Part shown: positions 1 through 6,048 of the stretch, in pieces
Layout of the letters: every line of letters begins with the position of its first letter
Numbering within the stretch: the stretch's first letter is position 1
Source: Bryobacterales bacterium
GTDB lineage: Bacteria; Acidobacteriota; Terriglobia; Bryobacterales; Bryobacteraceae
Length of the DNA: 13,190 nt
Reading direction: 5' to 3'
Assembly: GCA_003132865.1 (NCBI GenBank)
Contig: PKYZ01000658.1
Location: 362-13,551 of the forward strand
The notes under the pieces: generated by a model
Database searches by the model: none
Told to the model about the DNA's origin: nothing
Seen by the model: the letters and a program-made list of their open reading frames with translations, nothing else
Program-made: the position numbers and the translations under genes

Positions 1-1
1 A

Positions 2-349
2 GCTCTCCTGAAAGAGGATGCCACGGTCACAATGCCGCCATGGAGAGAATGGTTTGTGGGCCGCGACGCCATTGGGTCCTTCTTTGGGGCGGCTTGGAAG
101 ACTTGCAACGGTCTTCGCCTGGTTCCGACAGGAGCCAACGGCCAGCCCGCTTTCGCCGTTTATGAGCTCAGCAGCGGCCCTGATGCCCGGTGGGCCGCGC
201 ACTCTATCCACGTGCTCTCACTTGACCAGGAAACGATTTCGACCATCACGATGTTCGTGCCGCCTACTGGGCCGAACCTGTTCAAGTCATTTGAACTTCC
301 GCTGATTCTCCCGGACGTTGGAGACGCTTCCACCCCGCATCACTCCTAG
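2..349 (+). CDS. C-terminal part of a SigG/SigX5-type ECF sigma factor (SnoaL-like domain), 5' end outside window
   Basis: The frame is open from the left edge and ends at TAG 347-349, giving 115 residues with no start of its own. The motifs MPPWREWFVGRDAIGSFF, GLRLVPTGANGQPAFAVY and HSIHVLSL are typical of the NTF2/SnoaL-like domain that follows regions 2 and 4 in long ECF sigma factors of the SigG/SigX5 type. In that family the C-terminal domain tunes sigma activity, and the sigma part directs RNA polymerase to target promoters. The sigma regions themselves lie upstream of the window. An ATG at 32 could give a 105-residue ORF, but the upstream codons (A-S-L-K-E-D-A-T-V-T) continue the family sequence, so it is an internal methionine. 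The gene converges on the ankyrin gene. Domain call confident; exact sigma subgroup inferred from memory of the family. Confidence 0.85.
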   Translation, partial: ALLKEDATVTMPPWREWFVGRDAIGSFFGAAWKTCNGLRLVPTGANGQPAFAVYELSSGPDARWAAHSIHVLSLDQETISTITMFVPPTGPNLFKSFELPLILPDVGDASTPHHS

Positions 350-575
350 GGTGTTAATCCGGTTGTGGGGAAGTCTCGCGCACTTGTCGTTACGCGTTAT
401 GCTCCGAGCTATCCTTGCGCCCTTGTGGGCACTGCCCAAATCGATGGTTCCCGACTAGTCGCGCAGCGTTTACCGAATTGTTGTCGATAACAGCCGTTCC
501 GGCCAACAACCCGCCCCGCTCGACATAAACGGCGTTCGAGTACGTCTTGTCGAAACTGGATGCGCGTATCGGCTT

Positions 576-2468
576 TCACCTCATGGCGCCGTGGCGGCGC
601 AAAAGGCCGGCGATCCCGACGTGGCCCATCTTGGCCGCCCAAGCCAACGGCGTGGCCCATGCTTCGGCGTCCGGTTCATCGCCCGGCGCGCCGCGCGCGA
701 TCAGCAACTCCACCAGTTCCCTCCGCCCCCAGCGGCACGCCCAGCCGAGCGGTGTGGACCGCAGCAGCTCGTCCCGCACGTCGAGCTTGGCGCCGCGGTC
801 GAGCAGCATCGCGGCGAAGCGCACGCGCTGCGCCTCCGTCGGATTAGCACGCGCGGCCGCGAAATGCAGCGCCGTTTCACCCCGGCGCGACACGTTCGGA
901 TCGATTCCACGTTTCAGCAGCACCGCCATGCACGTGAAGAAGGCCTCGTCGTCGGACTTGTCGCCCACACTGCGAATCGGCTGGATCAAAACCCAGTTCC
1001 ATCGCGGATCGTTCGCGGCCCACGTCAGCCGCGGCAACGCCAGTTCCACGATGGCCGGGCATCCGTTACACGCTGCCGACCAGGCCAGTTCGCGCGCCAG
1101 ATCTTCGCTCGCGTCCGCCTCCAGCATGCGCCTCGCCTCGCCCGCATCATGCGCCATGGCGATCGTCCAAGGCTGCGGCTTCGCGCCGCGCTCCAGCAGC
1201 AACTGCTTCATGGCCTCGTCCCCATGACGGTACGCATGGTCGATCGGCCAGCCGGAGGCGTACACATTGGCGTTCGGGTCGGCGCCCCGGTCGAGCAGCA
1301 ACTCCGCGATATCGCGCCGCCGGGCCAGCGATGCAAACCACAATGGACTGCCCCAGCTCGGCGTAGGCTCCTCCAACTCGTCGAGTGTGGTCCGCTCGTC
1401 CACATCGGCCCCCAGGTCGAGCAGCAGCCTGACGATGTCGATGTGCCCGTGCTTCACGGCCAGGGTCAGCAGCCCGCCCGACTGCCAGCGGATCTCCCGC
1501 AATACGCCGGCGTCGGCCAGCACCAGCTCGCGAATGCGCTCCGTGTCCGCCAGCGCCACAGCCGCGCGGATCGTCACGTCCGCGCCATGCGCAAGCAGCC
1601 GCCGCGCGACGGCGGGAAAGCCTTCCCCTCCATCATTGCGCGGATCGACGGCCAGCGCGGCGCGGTCAATCGGCGTCCAGGCTTTCAAATCCTGTTTACG
1701 CGCGTTGGCCCGTCTGCTCAGCAGCCACGCCACCATCTCCTCGTTCATCTCTTCGGCGGCGGCGTGCAGCGGCGTCGCGCCGTCACGGTCGCACGCGCGA
1801 ATCAGAGATTCGTCCGCCTCCAGCAGCCGGATCGCCTCGCCGCTGTCGCCGTTGCGTATGGCGCGGTTGATCTGCTCCTGCACCGGCGAAACCGTGGCGT
1901 TGGGGCAACTCATCGCCTCGCGCCGGTGCTGCTCCTCCTCCTCGATGGCGGCGGCGATGTCATGGTAGCCGCGGTCTCGCGCGAGCGCGAACGCCGTGGT
2001 CGCATCGCGGTGCGGAAAGATGCCCTTGCGGGCGTCGGCGCCGGCTGCCATCAGCAGACGCACTATCGCCGCATCGCGCCGCAACACCGCGTAGTGCAGC
2101 GCCTGGTGCTCGTTGTCGCCGGCCATGTCCATGCTGGCCAGTTCAGGGCGCGCATGCAGCAGCGCTCGCGCCTGGGCCACGTCGCCCGCATTGACGGCCT
2201 CCGCCAGCCGGGCGACGTTCGCTCCGTCCACGAAGGCCTTGAGCTTGGCCCAGCTCTCGTAGCCGTACGCGCGCGCCAGCACGTGCTGTGCGTCGTGGAG
2301 GGCAAATGCCGCCGCGTCGGGATGGCGCTCGAACCGATGCATCTCCGCGACAGCGGCAGGCTCTCCGGCGCGATATTCCTCCAGCAGATCCTTGGCTTGT
2401 TTTCGCAATTGCTCCAGGCTGGGCTGCCGCGGCAGACGGCGTGCCTGCTGAGGATTTAGACGAGGCAT
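576..2468 (-). CDS. Ankyrin-repeat protein, 630 residues
   Basis: Residues 1-82 form a non-ankyrin leader containing LEQLRKQAKDLLEEYRAG and YGYESWAKLKAFV, a helical module often seen at the front of ankyrin proteins in Acidobacteriota. From about residue 85 to the C-terminus the protein is a chain of degenerate ankyrin repeats, with motifs such as HQALHYAVLRRDAAIVRLLM, GATPLHAAAEEM, LLLDLGADVDERT, LLLDRGADPNAN, GETALHFAAARA and STPLGWACRWGRRELVELL. No signal peptide or membrane segment is seen, so it is probably cytosolic and binds an unknown protein partner; no enzymatic domain is visible. The start is fixed by an AAGGAG ribosome site six bases upstream of ATG 2468. The gene stands alone, converging on the sigma gene and diverging from the toxin-antitoxin pair. 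The long plus-strand open frame inside it (591-2459) is an antisense shadow. Confidence 0.93.
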   Translation of the reverse strand: MPRLNPQQARRLPRQPSLEQLRKQAKDLLEEYRAGEPAAVAEMHRFERHPDAAAFALHDAQHVLARAYGYESWAKLKAFVDGANVARLAEAVNAGDVAQARALLHARPELASMDMAGDNEHQALHYAVLRRDAAIVRLLMAAGADARKGIFPHRDATTAFALARDRGYHDIAAAIEEEEQHRREAMSCPNATVSPVQEQINRAIRNGDSGEAIRLLEADESLIRACDRDGATPLHAAAEEMNEEMVAWLLSRRANARKQDLKAWTPIDRAALAVDPRNDGGEGFPAVARRLLAHGADVTIRAAVALADTERIRELVLADAGVLREIRWQSGGLLTLAVKHGHIDIVRLLLDLGADVDERTTLDELEEPTPSWGSPLWFASLARRRDIAELLLDRGADPNANVYASGWPIDHAYRHGDEAMKQLLLERGAKPQPWTIAMAHDAGEARRMLEADASEDLARELAWSAACNGCPAIVELALPRLTWAANDPRWNWVLIQPIRSVGDKSDDEAFFTCMAVLLKRGIDPNVSRRGETALHFAAARANPTEAQRVRFAAMLLDRGAKLDVRDELLRSTPLGWACRWGRRELVELLIARGAPGDEPDAEAWATPLAWAAKMGHVGIAGLLRRHGAMR

Positions 2469-2474
2469 GACGAT

Positions 2475-2480
2475 CTCCTT
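2475..2480 (-). promoter_or_regulatory. Ribosome binding site of the ankyrin gene
   Basis: On the minus strand this reads AAGGAG, six bases before the ATG at 2468. It is the best Shine-Dalgarno site in the left half of the window and fixes the ankyrin start. Confidence 0.8.
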
Positions 2481-2930
2481 TTAGTCATTGCCCGGTGTCC
2501 GCGTGACGGGCGAAAAGAAGATTCGTCGTGAAGCTATAGCAACGCTGACGATCGGTGGGCTCAGCCCTTCCCGCGGACACGGCGGCGCCCGGCGCGCTCA
2601 GTCCGCATCATACCACGAGCCGTATGGTGCAATCCTCCCCAATGCCCCTCGGTTTTTGTATCTGGAGCAAGTGGGGCGGGACTCCAGTCCTGCGCGGGTC
2701 CTCCAGGACCCGCTCCTCGCGCAACGGAATCCGCCATATCCGAGCACAAACAGGCCAACGTGGACGCCGGTGACCGTGGCCTTGAACGTCGCCGTCCACA
2801 AAACGGTGGCGCACACGGAGCCGAAGTCATCGAACTGCGGGTGCTGCGAGCCGCTGGAATCGCGGCCACATCGTCGATACAGCGGGCCTCCAACCTGGCG
2901 CATATGCGGTACGCTAAAGAGTAGGGGACG
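2481..2930. other. 450-bp gap between divergent genes, no supported gene
   Basis: Open frames exist here on both strands (for example 2488-2973 plus and 2561-3079 minus). They overlap one another and the antitoxin gene, and none shows a recognisable domain. The only clear structure is the perfect-arm palindrome at 2694-2713. A TACGCT hexamer at 2910-2915 is a weak -10 candidate for the antitoxin gene, which has an AGGGG at 2923-2927. The stretch could hold a degraded or repeated element, but nothing in the sequence proves it. Confidence 0.5.
2694..2713. repeat. 20-bp palindrome with 9-bp perfect arms
   Basis: GCGGGTCCT (2694-2702) and AGGACCCGC (2705-2713) are exact reverse complements separated by CC. 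No T-run follows on either strand, so it does not look like an intrinsic terminator. It may be an operator for a dimeric regulator or part of a dispersed palindromic repeat. It lies about 220 bp before the antitoxin gene. Confidence 0.6.
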
Positions 2931-3158
2931 ATGGCAACCCAGAACAACCTGCACATTCCGGACGATCTGCTGAGCGCGGTAAATGAAGCGGCGAGTGCGG
3001 ATGGGAAAACCAAGGACGAACTCGCGGCGGACGCCCTGCGGCGATACCTGGCACACCGCAAGCTGGAACAACTCGGCAAGTATGGGTCTGAGCAGTCGCG
3101 CCGGCTGGGCTACACGGAGGCCGATGTCCCCCGCTTTAATCGCAGAATCCCGGCGTGA
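2931..3158 (+). CDS. Antitoxin of a PIN-domain toxin-antitoxin pair (ribbon-helix-helix type)
   Basis: The 75-residue protein starts with a short beta-strand (NNLHIPDDLL), followed by helices over EGKT-like ADGKTKDELAADALRRYL, the layout of ribbon-helix-helix antitoxins. The tail LGYTEADVPRFNRRI is the kind of C-terminal arm such antitoxins use to block their PIN partner. It overlaps the toxin gene downstream by four bases (GTGA), which makes translational coupling likely. AGGGG at 2923-2927 precedes the ATG. By analogy with the family, it should bind the toxin in the cytosol and, with it, repress its own promoter. No inverted repeat close to the start was found that would be an obvious operator. 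Family assignment is from motif recognition; it could equally be called VapB-like. Confidence 0.86.
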   Translation: MATQNNLHIPDDLLSAVNEAASADGKTKDELAADALRRYLAHRKLEQLGKYGSEQSRRLGYTEADVPRFNRRIPA

Positions 3159-3583
3159 GAATCGTGGCCGCCAGGGCTAGGGTCACCCTCGATACCAATG
3201 TTTACGTGTCCGCCTTTCAGTTCGGCGGCATGCGGCTCCTGCACTTGGCGGTCGACGGCGATATTGAAATTGCCGTGTCGCAATCAATCATTGAAGAAGT
3301 GATACCGGTTCTGCGAGATAAGTTCCACTGGGATGGCTATCGGCTCCATGACGCCAGACAGCAGATTCTGGGATTTGCCAGGCTCGTCACGCCGAAACAA
3401 ACCCTGGACGTCGTGAAGGAGGATGAACCCGATAACCGCATCCTCGAATGCGCCGCGGAGGCCGGGTCGGATTTCATCATCTCCGCCGATAAAGATCTGC
3501 TACGGCTGGGAAGCTACGCTGGCGCCCCGATCATGCGGGCGGCGGATTTCCCGCAACGCCAGGAGGAACAACGGGAGCAGTAA
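3155..3583 (+). CDS. PIN-domain toxin (putative ribonuclease) of a toxin-antitoxin pair, COG1569/TIGR00305-like
   Basis: The 142-residue protein has a complete PIN active site. D13 lies in TLDTNVYVSA, E47/E48 in SQSIIEEVIPVL, D93 in DEPDNRILECA, and D112 in IISADKDLL. These acidic residues hold the metal ion for RNA cleavage in PIN nucleases. The spacing and the DTNVxVSAF start are typical of the family called putative toxin-antitoxin system toxin component, PIN family. The start is GTG 3155, overlapping the antitoxin stop codon; no good ribosome site precedes it, which fits coupling to antitoxin translation. When freed from the antitoxin such enzymes cut RNA and arrest growth; the RNA target here cannot be read from the sequence. 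Both genes look intact, unlike their neighbours downstream. Confidence 0.93.
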   Translation: MRIVAARARVTLDTNVYVSAFQFGGMRLLHLAVDGDIEIAVSQSIIEEVIPVLRDKFHWDGYRLHDARQQILGFARLVTPKQTLDVVKEDEPDNRILECAAEAGSDFIISADKDLLRLGSYAGAPIMRAADFPQRQEEQREQ

Positions 3584-3610
3584 AGCTTCGGCGCGGTGGT
3601 CAAACAGCCG

Positions 3611-3807
3611 TCACAACCGCTTGCCCCGCGCGGCCTGGCCGGCCAACAGGAACGTGCTCGGAAACTTGCCGGTGCCGCACAGCTTGAATGTTTCGAAATC
3701 CTTGTATCAGTCACCATCCGGCACGTCGGGATCCTGCATCTTCCCCTCGGCCAATTCGAACAAATCCTCCTTCTCTCTCGGCAGCGCTCCCACTGAATCT
3801 TGGGCAT
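3611..3807 (-). pseudogene. Broken small gene downstream of the ribbon-helix-helix gene
   Basis: ATG 3807 starts MPKIQWER and then loses frame. One inserted base after GAGCG would restore a protein-like frame reading LPREKEDLFELAEGK, then DPDVPDGD, an in-frame TGA, YKDFETFKLCG, GKFPSTFLLAGQAARGKRL and a terminal TGA at 3611-3613. The length, 197 bases, is 66 codons minus one base. The gene therefore seems to carry a one-base deletion and a nonsense change (TGG to TGA would be the simplest). It starts three bases after the repaired stop of the upstream gene (TGA AGC ATG), so the two were an operon. I do not recognise the family; by position next to a ribbon-helix-helix protein it could be a toxin-like or partner protein. 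That role is inference. Confidence 0.6.
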
Positions 3808-3838
3808 GCTTCAACAACCGAGTATCAACGTTCGGAAT

Positions 3839-4126
3839 TCATCGACCAGTCGATCCTTGCAGCTTCGGATCGTCGTTGGCAAGATTCTCCTTCAACCTCT
3901 TAAAGAAATCCCGCTTGCGATCCTCCTGGCTTTCCAGGCCGATGCGAACGAGCGCCGCGATTGCCTTGCTCATGCTCGTATCGACCGTCTCCGCGTACCG
4001 CGCCACTTGATTGGCGACACCGGGAGCTAGTCCGAGGGTATACCGCGATTCGACCTTGCTCGGACGATTCCTCGACTTCTGATCGCCGCGCCGGCTGCGT
4101 TTAATTGTCATCTCGGAATGAGGCAT
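3839..4126 (-). CDS. Ribbon-helix-helix-like protein with a 3' frameshift
   Basis: The 95-residue frame has a basic N-terminus (TIKRSRRGDQKSRNRPSK), then the strand RYTLGLAP and two helices (GVANQVARYAETV; SMSKAIAALVRIGLES), matching a ribbon-helix-helix DNA-binding fold as in CopG/ParD-type antitoxins. The current frame ends in PKLQGSTGR. Removing one G after CTGCAA gives PKLQDRLVDEFRTLILGC and a TGA at 3811-3813, so the original protein was probably 104 residues (3811-4126). The start is ATG 4126 or ATG 4111; neither has a clear ribosome site. The broken gene at 3611-3807 follows directly. It diverges from the TPR gene. The DNA-binding core is untouched by the frameshift, so some function might remain. 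Confidence 0.72.
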   Translation of the reverse strand: MPHSEMTIKRSRRGDQKSRNRPSKVESRYTLGLAPGVANQVARYAETVDTSMSKAIAALVRIGLESQEDRKRDFFKRLKENLANDDPKLQGSTGR

Positions 4127-4164
4127 ATGTCATCAGAAGGTCTCACTAACACCGCCGAATTCGT

Positions 4165-4170
4165 TAGAAT
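4165..4170 (+). promoter_or_regulatory. TAGAAT -10 box, candidate leaderless promoter
   Basis: TAGAAT lies seven bases before ATG 4178, so transcription would begin at or next to the start codon. No Shine-Dalgarno site is visible. The same spacing occurs before 6049 and 12244. No convincing -35 box is seen. Confidence 0.5.
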
Positions 4171-4177
4171 AAATGCC

Positions 4178-4807
4178 ATGTCCGCCGCGCCCACAAACTG
4201 GCGAAAATACGCGCTGAAGCTGGTGGGCGTAGGAATCGGAACCGCAGTCGCCGGACCACTCGGGACAGCGCTCGGCGGGGCACTCGGCGGACTGTTCGGC
4301 GAACAAGCGGAAAAGTTGTTCGCGGAAGACGCCGGTGCTAGTGGCGAGAAGCTTGCGGAGTTCGGCGTGCACTATTGCTACGACCAACTGCGCGAGATGC
4401 AGGAACATCCGCCGCTGGAAGCCGTAGTTCGCGAAGCCCTGTACCACGCCCTCGAAGAGGTCCGCCGGGGACTCGATTCCGATCAGAAGGAAGCCTACGC
4501 CGACTGGTTCGAGAATTGGGCCCGGCGATTAAACGGCTCAGGCGCGATCCAGCTTGATTCGCTTTCCGATGTTGTCGGGAAGCTCGCCTCAGGCGCGCTG
4601 CCCGCCGATCAAAACGGGACCGAACTGGCGTTGGACCAACTCTTTCGCTGCGCCATGGAGCGGCTGGATGGAGAGGCGCGGGCGCAGCAAACCGCGGATG
4701 CGCGTGGGAGCCTGTCGATTACAGCCGAAGGCAGCTTCCAGGCGATGCCCGATACGTTGCTTCAGTTGCTCACCGAACGGTTGCCAGCGCCGCTGGAGGC
4801 CCGCTGA
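4178..4807 (+). CDS. Glycine-zipper protein, 5' part of a frameshifted TPR gene
   Basis: The 209-residue frame starts with MSAAPTNWRKYALKL and continues into a glycine- and alanine-rich hydrophobic stretch (about residues 14-40, with GTAVAGPLGTALGG), which resembles a glycine zipper able to insert into or pack against a membrane. Residues 60-205 are mostly helical, with no known domain recognised. The frame stops at TGA 4805-4807 in GCC-CGC-TGA. Taking one C out of the CCC at 4800-4802 gives GCC-GCT-GAG and runs straight into the TPR repeats; the whole 4178-5225 span is 349 codons plus one base. I chose ATG 4178, not the in-frame ATG 4118, because of the TAGAAT box and because the earlier 20 residues overlap the divergent gene. 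Function unknown; the TPR part suggests protein binding. Confidence 0.68.
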   Translation: MSAAPTNWRKYALKLVGVGIGTAVAGPLGTALGGALGGLFGEQAEKLFAEDAGASGEKLAEFGVHYCYDQLREMQEHPPLEAVVREALYHALEEVRRGLDSDQKEAYADWFENWARRLNGSGAIQLDSLSDVVGKLASGALPADQNGTELALDQLFRCAMERLDGEARAQQTADARGSLSITAEGSFQAMPDTLLQLLTERLPAPLEAR

Positions 4808-5225
4808 GGCTGCCTACCTGGAGGCTCTTGCGATTCGACGGCGGCTGGCCGAGGCCAACCCCGAGGCGTACTTCCCCTATCTCGCCAACTCGCTGAACAA
4901 CTTGGCAAATCTGTACAATGACACGCAGCGGATGACGGAGGCCGAGACCGCCCACGTGGAGGCACTTTCGACCCGACGGTGGCTGTCCGAGGCCAACCCC
5001 GAAACGTACTTGCCTGATGTCGCCACGACGCTGAACAACCTGGCGGCTCTGTACAGCGCCACGCAGCGGATGAAGGAGGCCGAGACCGCTTGGTTGGAGG
5101 CGCTCTCGATTTACCGGCGAACGGCCGAGGCCAACCCCGAGGCGTTCATGCCTTATGTCGCCACCACGCTGAATAACCTGGCGAATCTGTACAGCGCCAC
5201 GCACCGTTTACGGACTTCTTCATGA
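4803..5225 (+). pseudogene. TPR-repeat 3' part of the frameshifted gene, truncated
   Basis: This frame reads three tandem 46-residue units, each of the kinesin-light-chain-like TPR type: EAAYLEALAIRRRLAEANPE and NNLANLYNDTQRM, repeated with few changes. The third unit breaks off after NNLANLYSATH and ends in RLRTSS and TGA at 5223-5225, whereas units one and two go on QRMTEA or QRMKEA. Such arrays normally run on for many units, so the gene has probably lost its 3' end at about 5203. No start codon belongs to this frame at its left end; it is joined to the 4178 gene by the one-base shift. TPR arrays bind other proteins; the partner is unknown. Confidence 0.7.
4806..5203 (+). repeat. Three tandem 138-bp TPR-coding units
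   Basis: Units begin with GAG at 4806, 4944 and 5082, exactly 138 bp (46 codons) apart. The third unit ends early at about 5203. The near-identity of the copies makes this a natural place for recombination and copy-number change. Confidence 0.85.
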
Positions 5226-5530
5226 GCATTTCCTTCTCCGCCCTCTATACTAAATCTCGGAAGGGAAGGCGTTTCACTGATCTTGGCACAGAGGGGAGAA
5301 CTGAAAAAACGGCTCTGGGTTGCATCTTCCCAAATTCCAGTCACTCGGCGCATACTGCTCCACATTGTGACACTGAATCAGCTAATGGCCCCTAACCCGC
5401 CCGTCTTCTCCTCGGCGACGGCCCACCTCCGGCGAGGCGCGCGGCGGGATCGGCGGGCCAGCGGGCGCAGCGCATTCTAACGGCGTCCTGCGGCTGTCTA
5501 TCTCTGTCCGCTTGGCGCGATGAATTCAAG
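5226..5530. other. 305-bp gap without a supported gene
   Basis: Short open frames on both strands (5283-5480 plus; 5153-5365 minus, which runs into the TPR repeats) show no domain. The left edge at about 5203 is where the TPR similarity stops abruptly, so this may be DNA joined by a deletion. No tRNA, terminator or terminal inverted repeat was found. Confidence 0.5.
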
Positions 5531-5903
5531 CTATGCCGGTCGAATGCGAATCGCGCATCCGGCGCCCGGCGCCAGCTTCAAGCGCAACTTCGTGAGGCGC
5601 CGCACGCGTTGCTGCGAGATCGCAGTATGCGTGGGCTGGTCGGCGGCGTCCGCGGCATCGGCGTAGATCTTCGCCCGCGCTAGCCACCGCGACGGTCAGC
5701 TTCAGGTTCGCTCCCAGCGATGGCTGATTCTGCAGATCGAAGCCCAGCGGCGAGGGACCGACCACCGGCCTGCTACCAAACGTCACGCGATACTGAAGTT
5801 GCTCCACGCCGGGAGTGAGTTCAAATACGATCCGGCCGTCGGGAGAGGCGACACGTGCCTGAGGCCAGGCGGCGGTCGCAACCAGAATGAGGCCGAAGGA
5901 CAA
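5531..5903 (-). pseudogene. GH97 (SusB-like) alpha-glucosidase remnant with an internal deletion
   Basis: The 5' part (TTG start 5903) has a hydrophobic export-signal-like start (LILVATAAWPQA) and then SPDGRIVFELT, QYRVTFGSRPV and GPSPLGFDLQNQP, the front of the N-terminal domain of GH97 enzymes. Near 5672-5690 the sequence jumps to another frame that reads KIYADAADAADQPTH and LKLAPGAGCAIRIRPA, then TAG 5533-5531. That is the style of the last beta-sandwich domain of GH97. About 120 residues remain, against roughly 650 in intact members, so the whole catalytic barrel is gone. The computed frame that ignores this ends at 5526 and is meaningless after the junction. Intact GH97 enzymes act in the periplasm on alpha-glucosides; this one cannot be active. 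It lies next to another exported sugar-enzyme-like gene. Confidence 0.75.
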
Positions 5904-6035
5904 TTTAATTTAAGGACCGGCATGTCCAATATTGTACAGCCGGCAGATGTCCATTCGGCCGACGTGGCCTGCGGGCAATCAGCAGGGCCGCCTTGGGCGG
6001 GGGTTGCCGACGAGCGCGGCCTGGCGCCGCTGCCG

Positions 6036-6041
6036 TACAAT
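6036..6041 (+). promoter_or_regulatory. TACAAT -10 box, candidate leaderless promoter
   Basis: TACAAT ends seven bases before GTG 6049, the start chosen for the exported enzyme. No ribosome site is seen, so the transcript probably starts at the GTG. A -35 box at normal spacing is not evident. Confidence 0.55.
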
Positions 6042-6048
6042 CCTGGTT

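Noticed and set aside
395..575. Open frame of about 60 codons in direct continuation of the ankyrin frame past its TGA, reading SSFDKTYSNAVYVERGGLLAG
   Set aside because: It looks protein-like but the ankyrin protein ends in a normal repeat (GIAGLLRRHGAMR) before the stop, and I recognise nothing in the continuation. Stop readthrough has no support here.
591..2459. 622-codon plus-strand open frame opposite the ankyrin gene
   Set aside because: It mirrors the ankyrin gene and reads as Arg/Gln/His-rich low-complexity protein, as expected from the opposite strand of a GC-rich gene. The minus-strand protein has clear repeats and a ribosome site.
2488..3079. Several long overlapping frames on both strands between the ankyrin and antitoxin genes
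   Set aside because: They overlap each other and the antitoxin gene, have no domains or ribosome sites, and are rich in Arg/Pro/Ser as chance frames in GC-rich DNA are.
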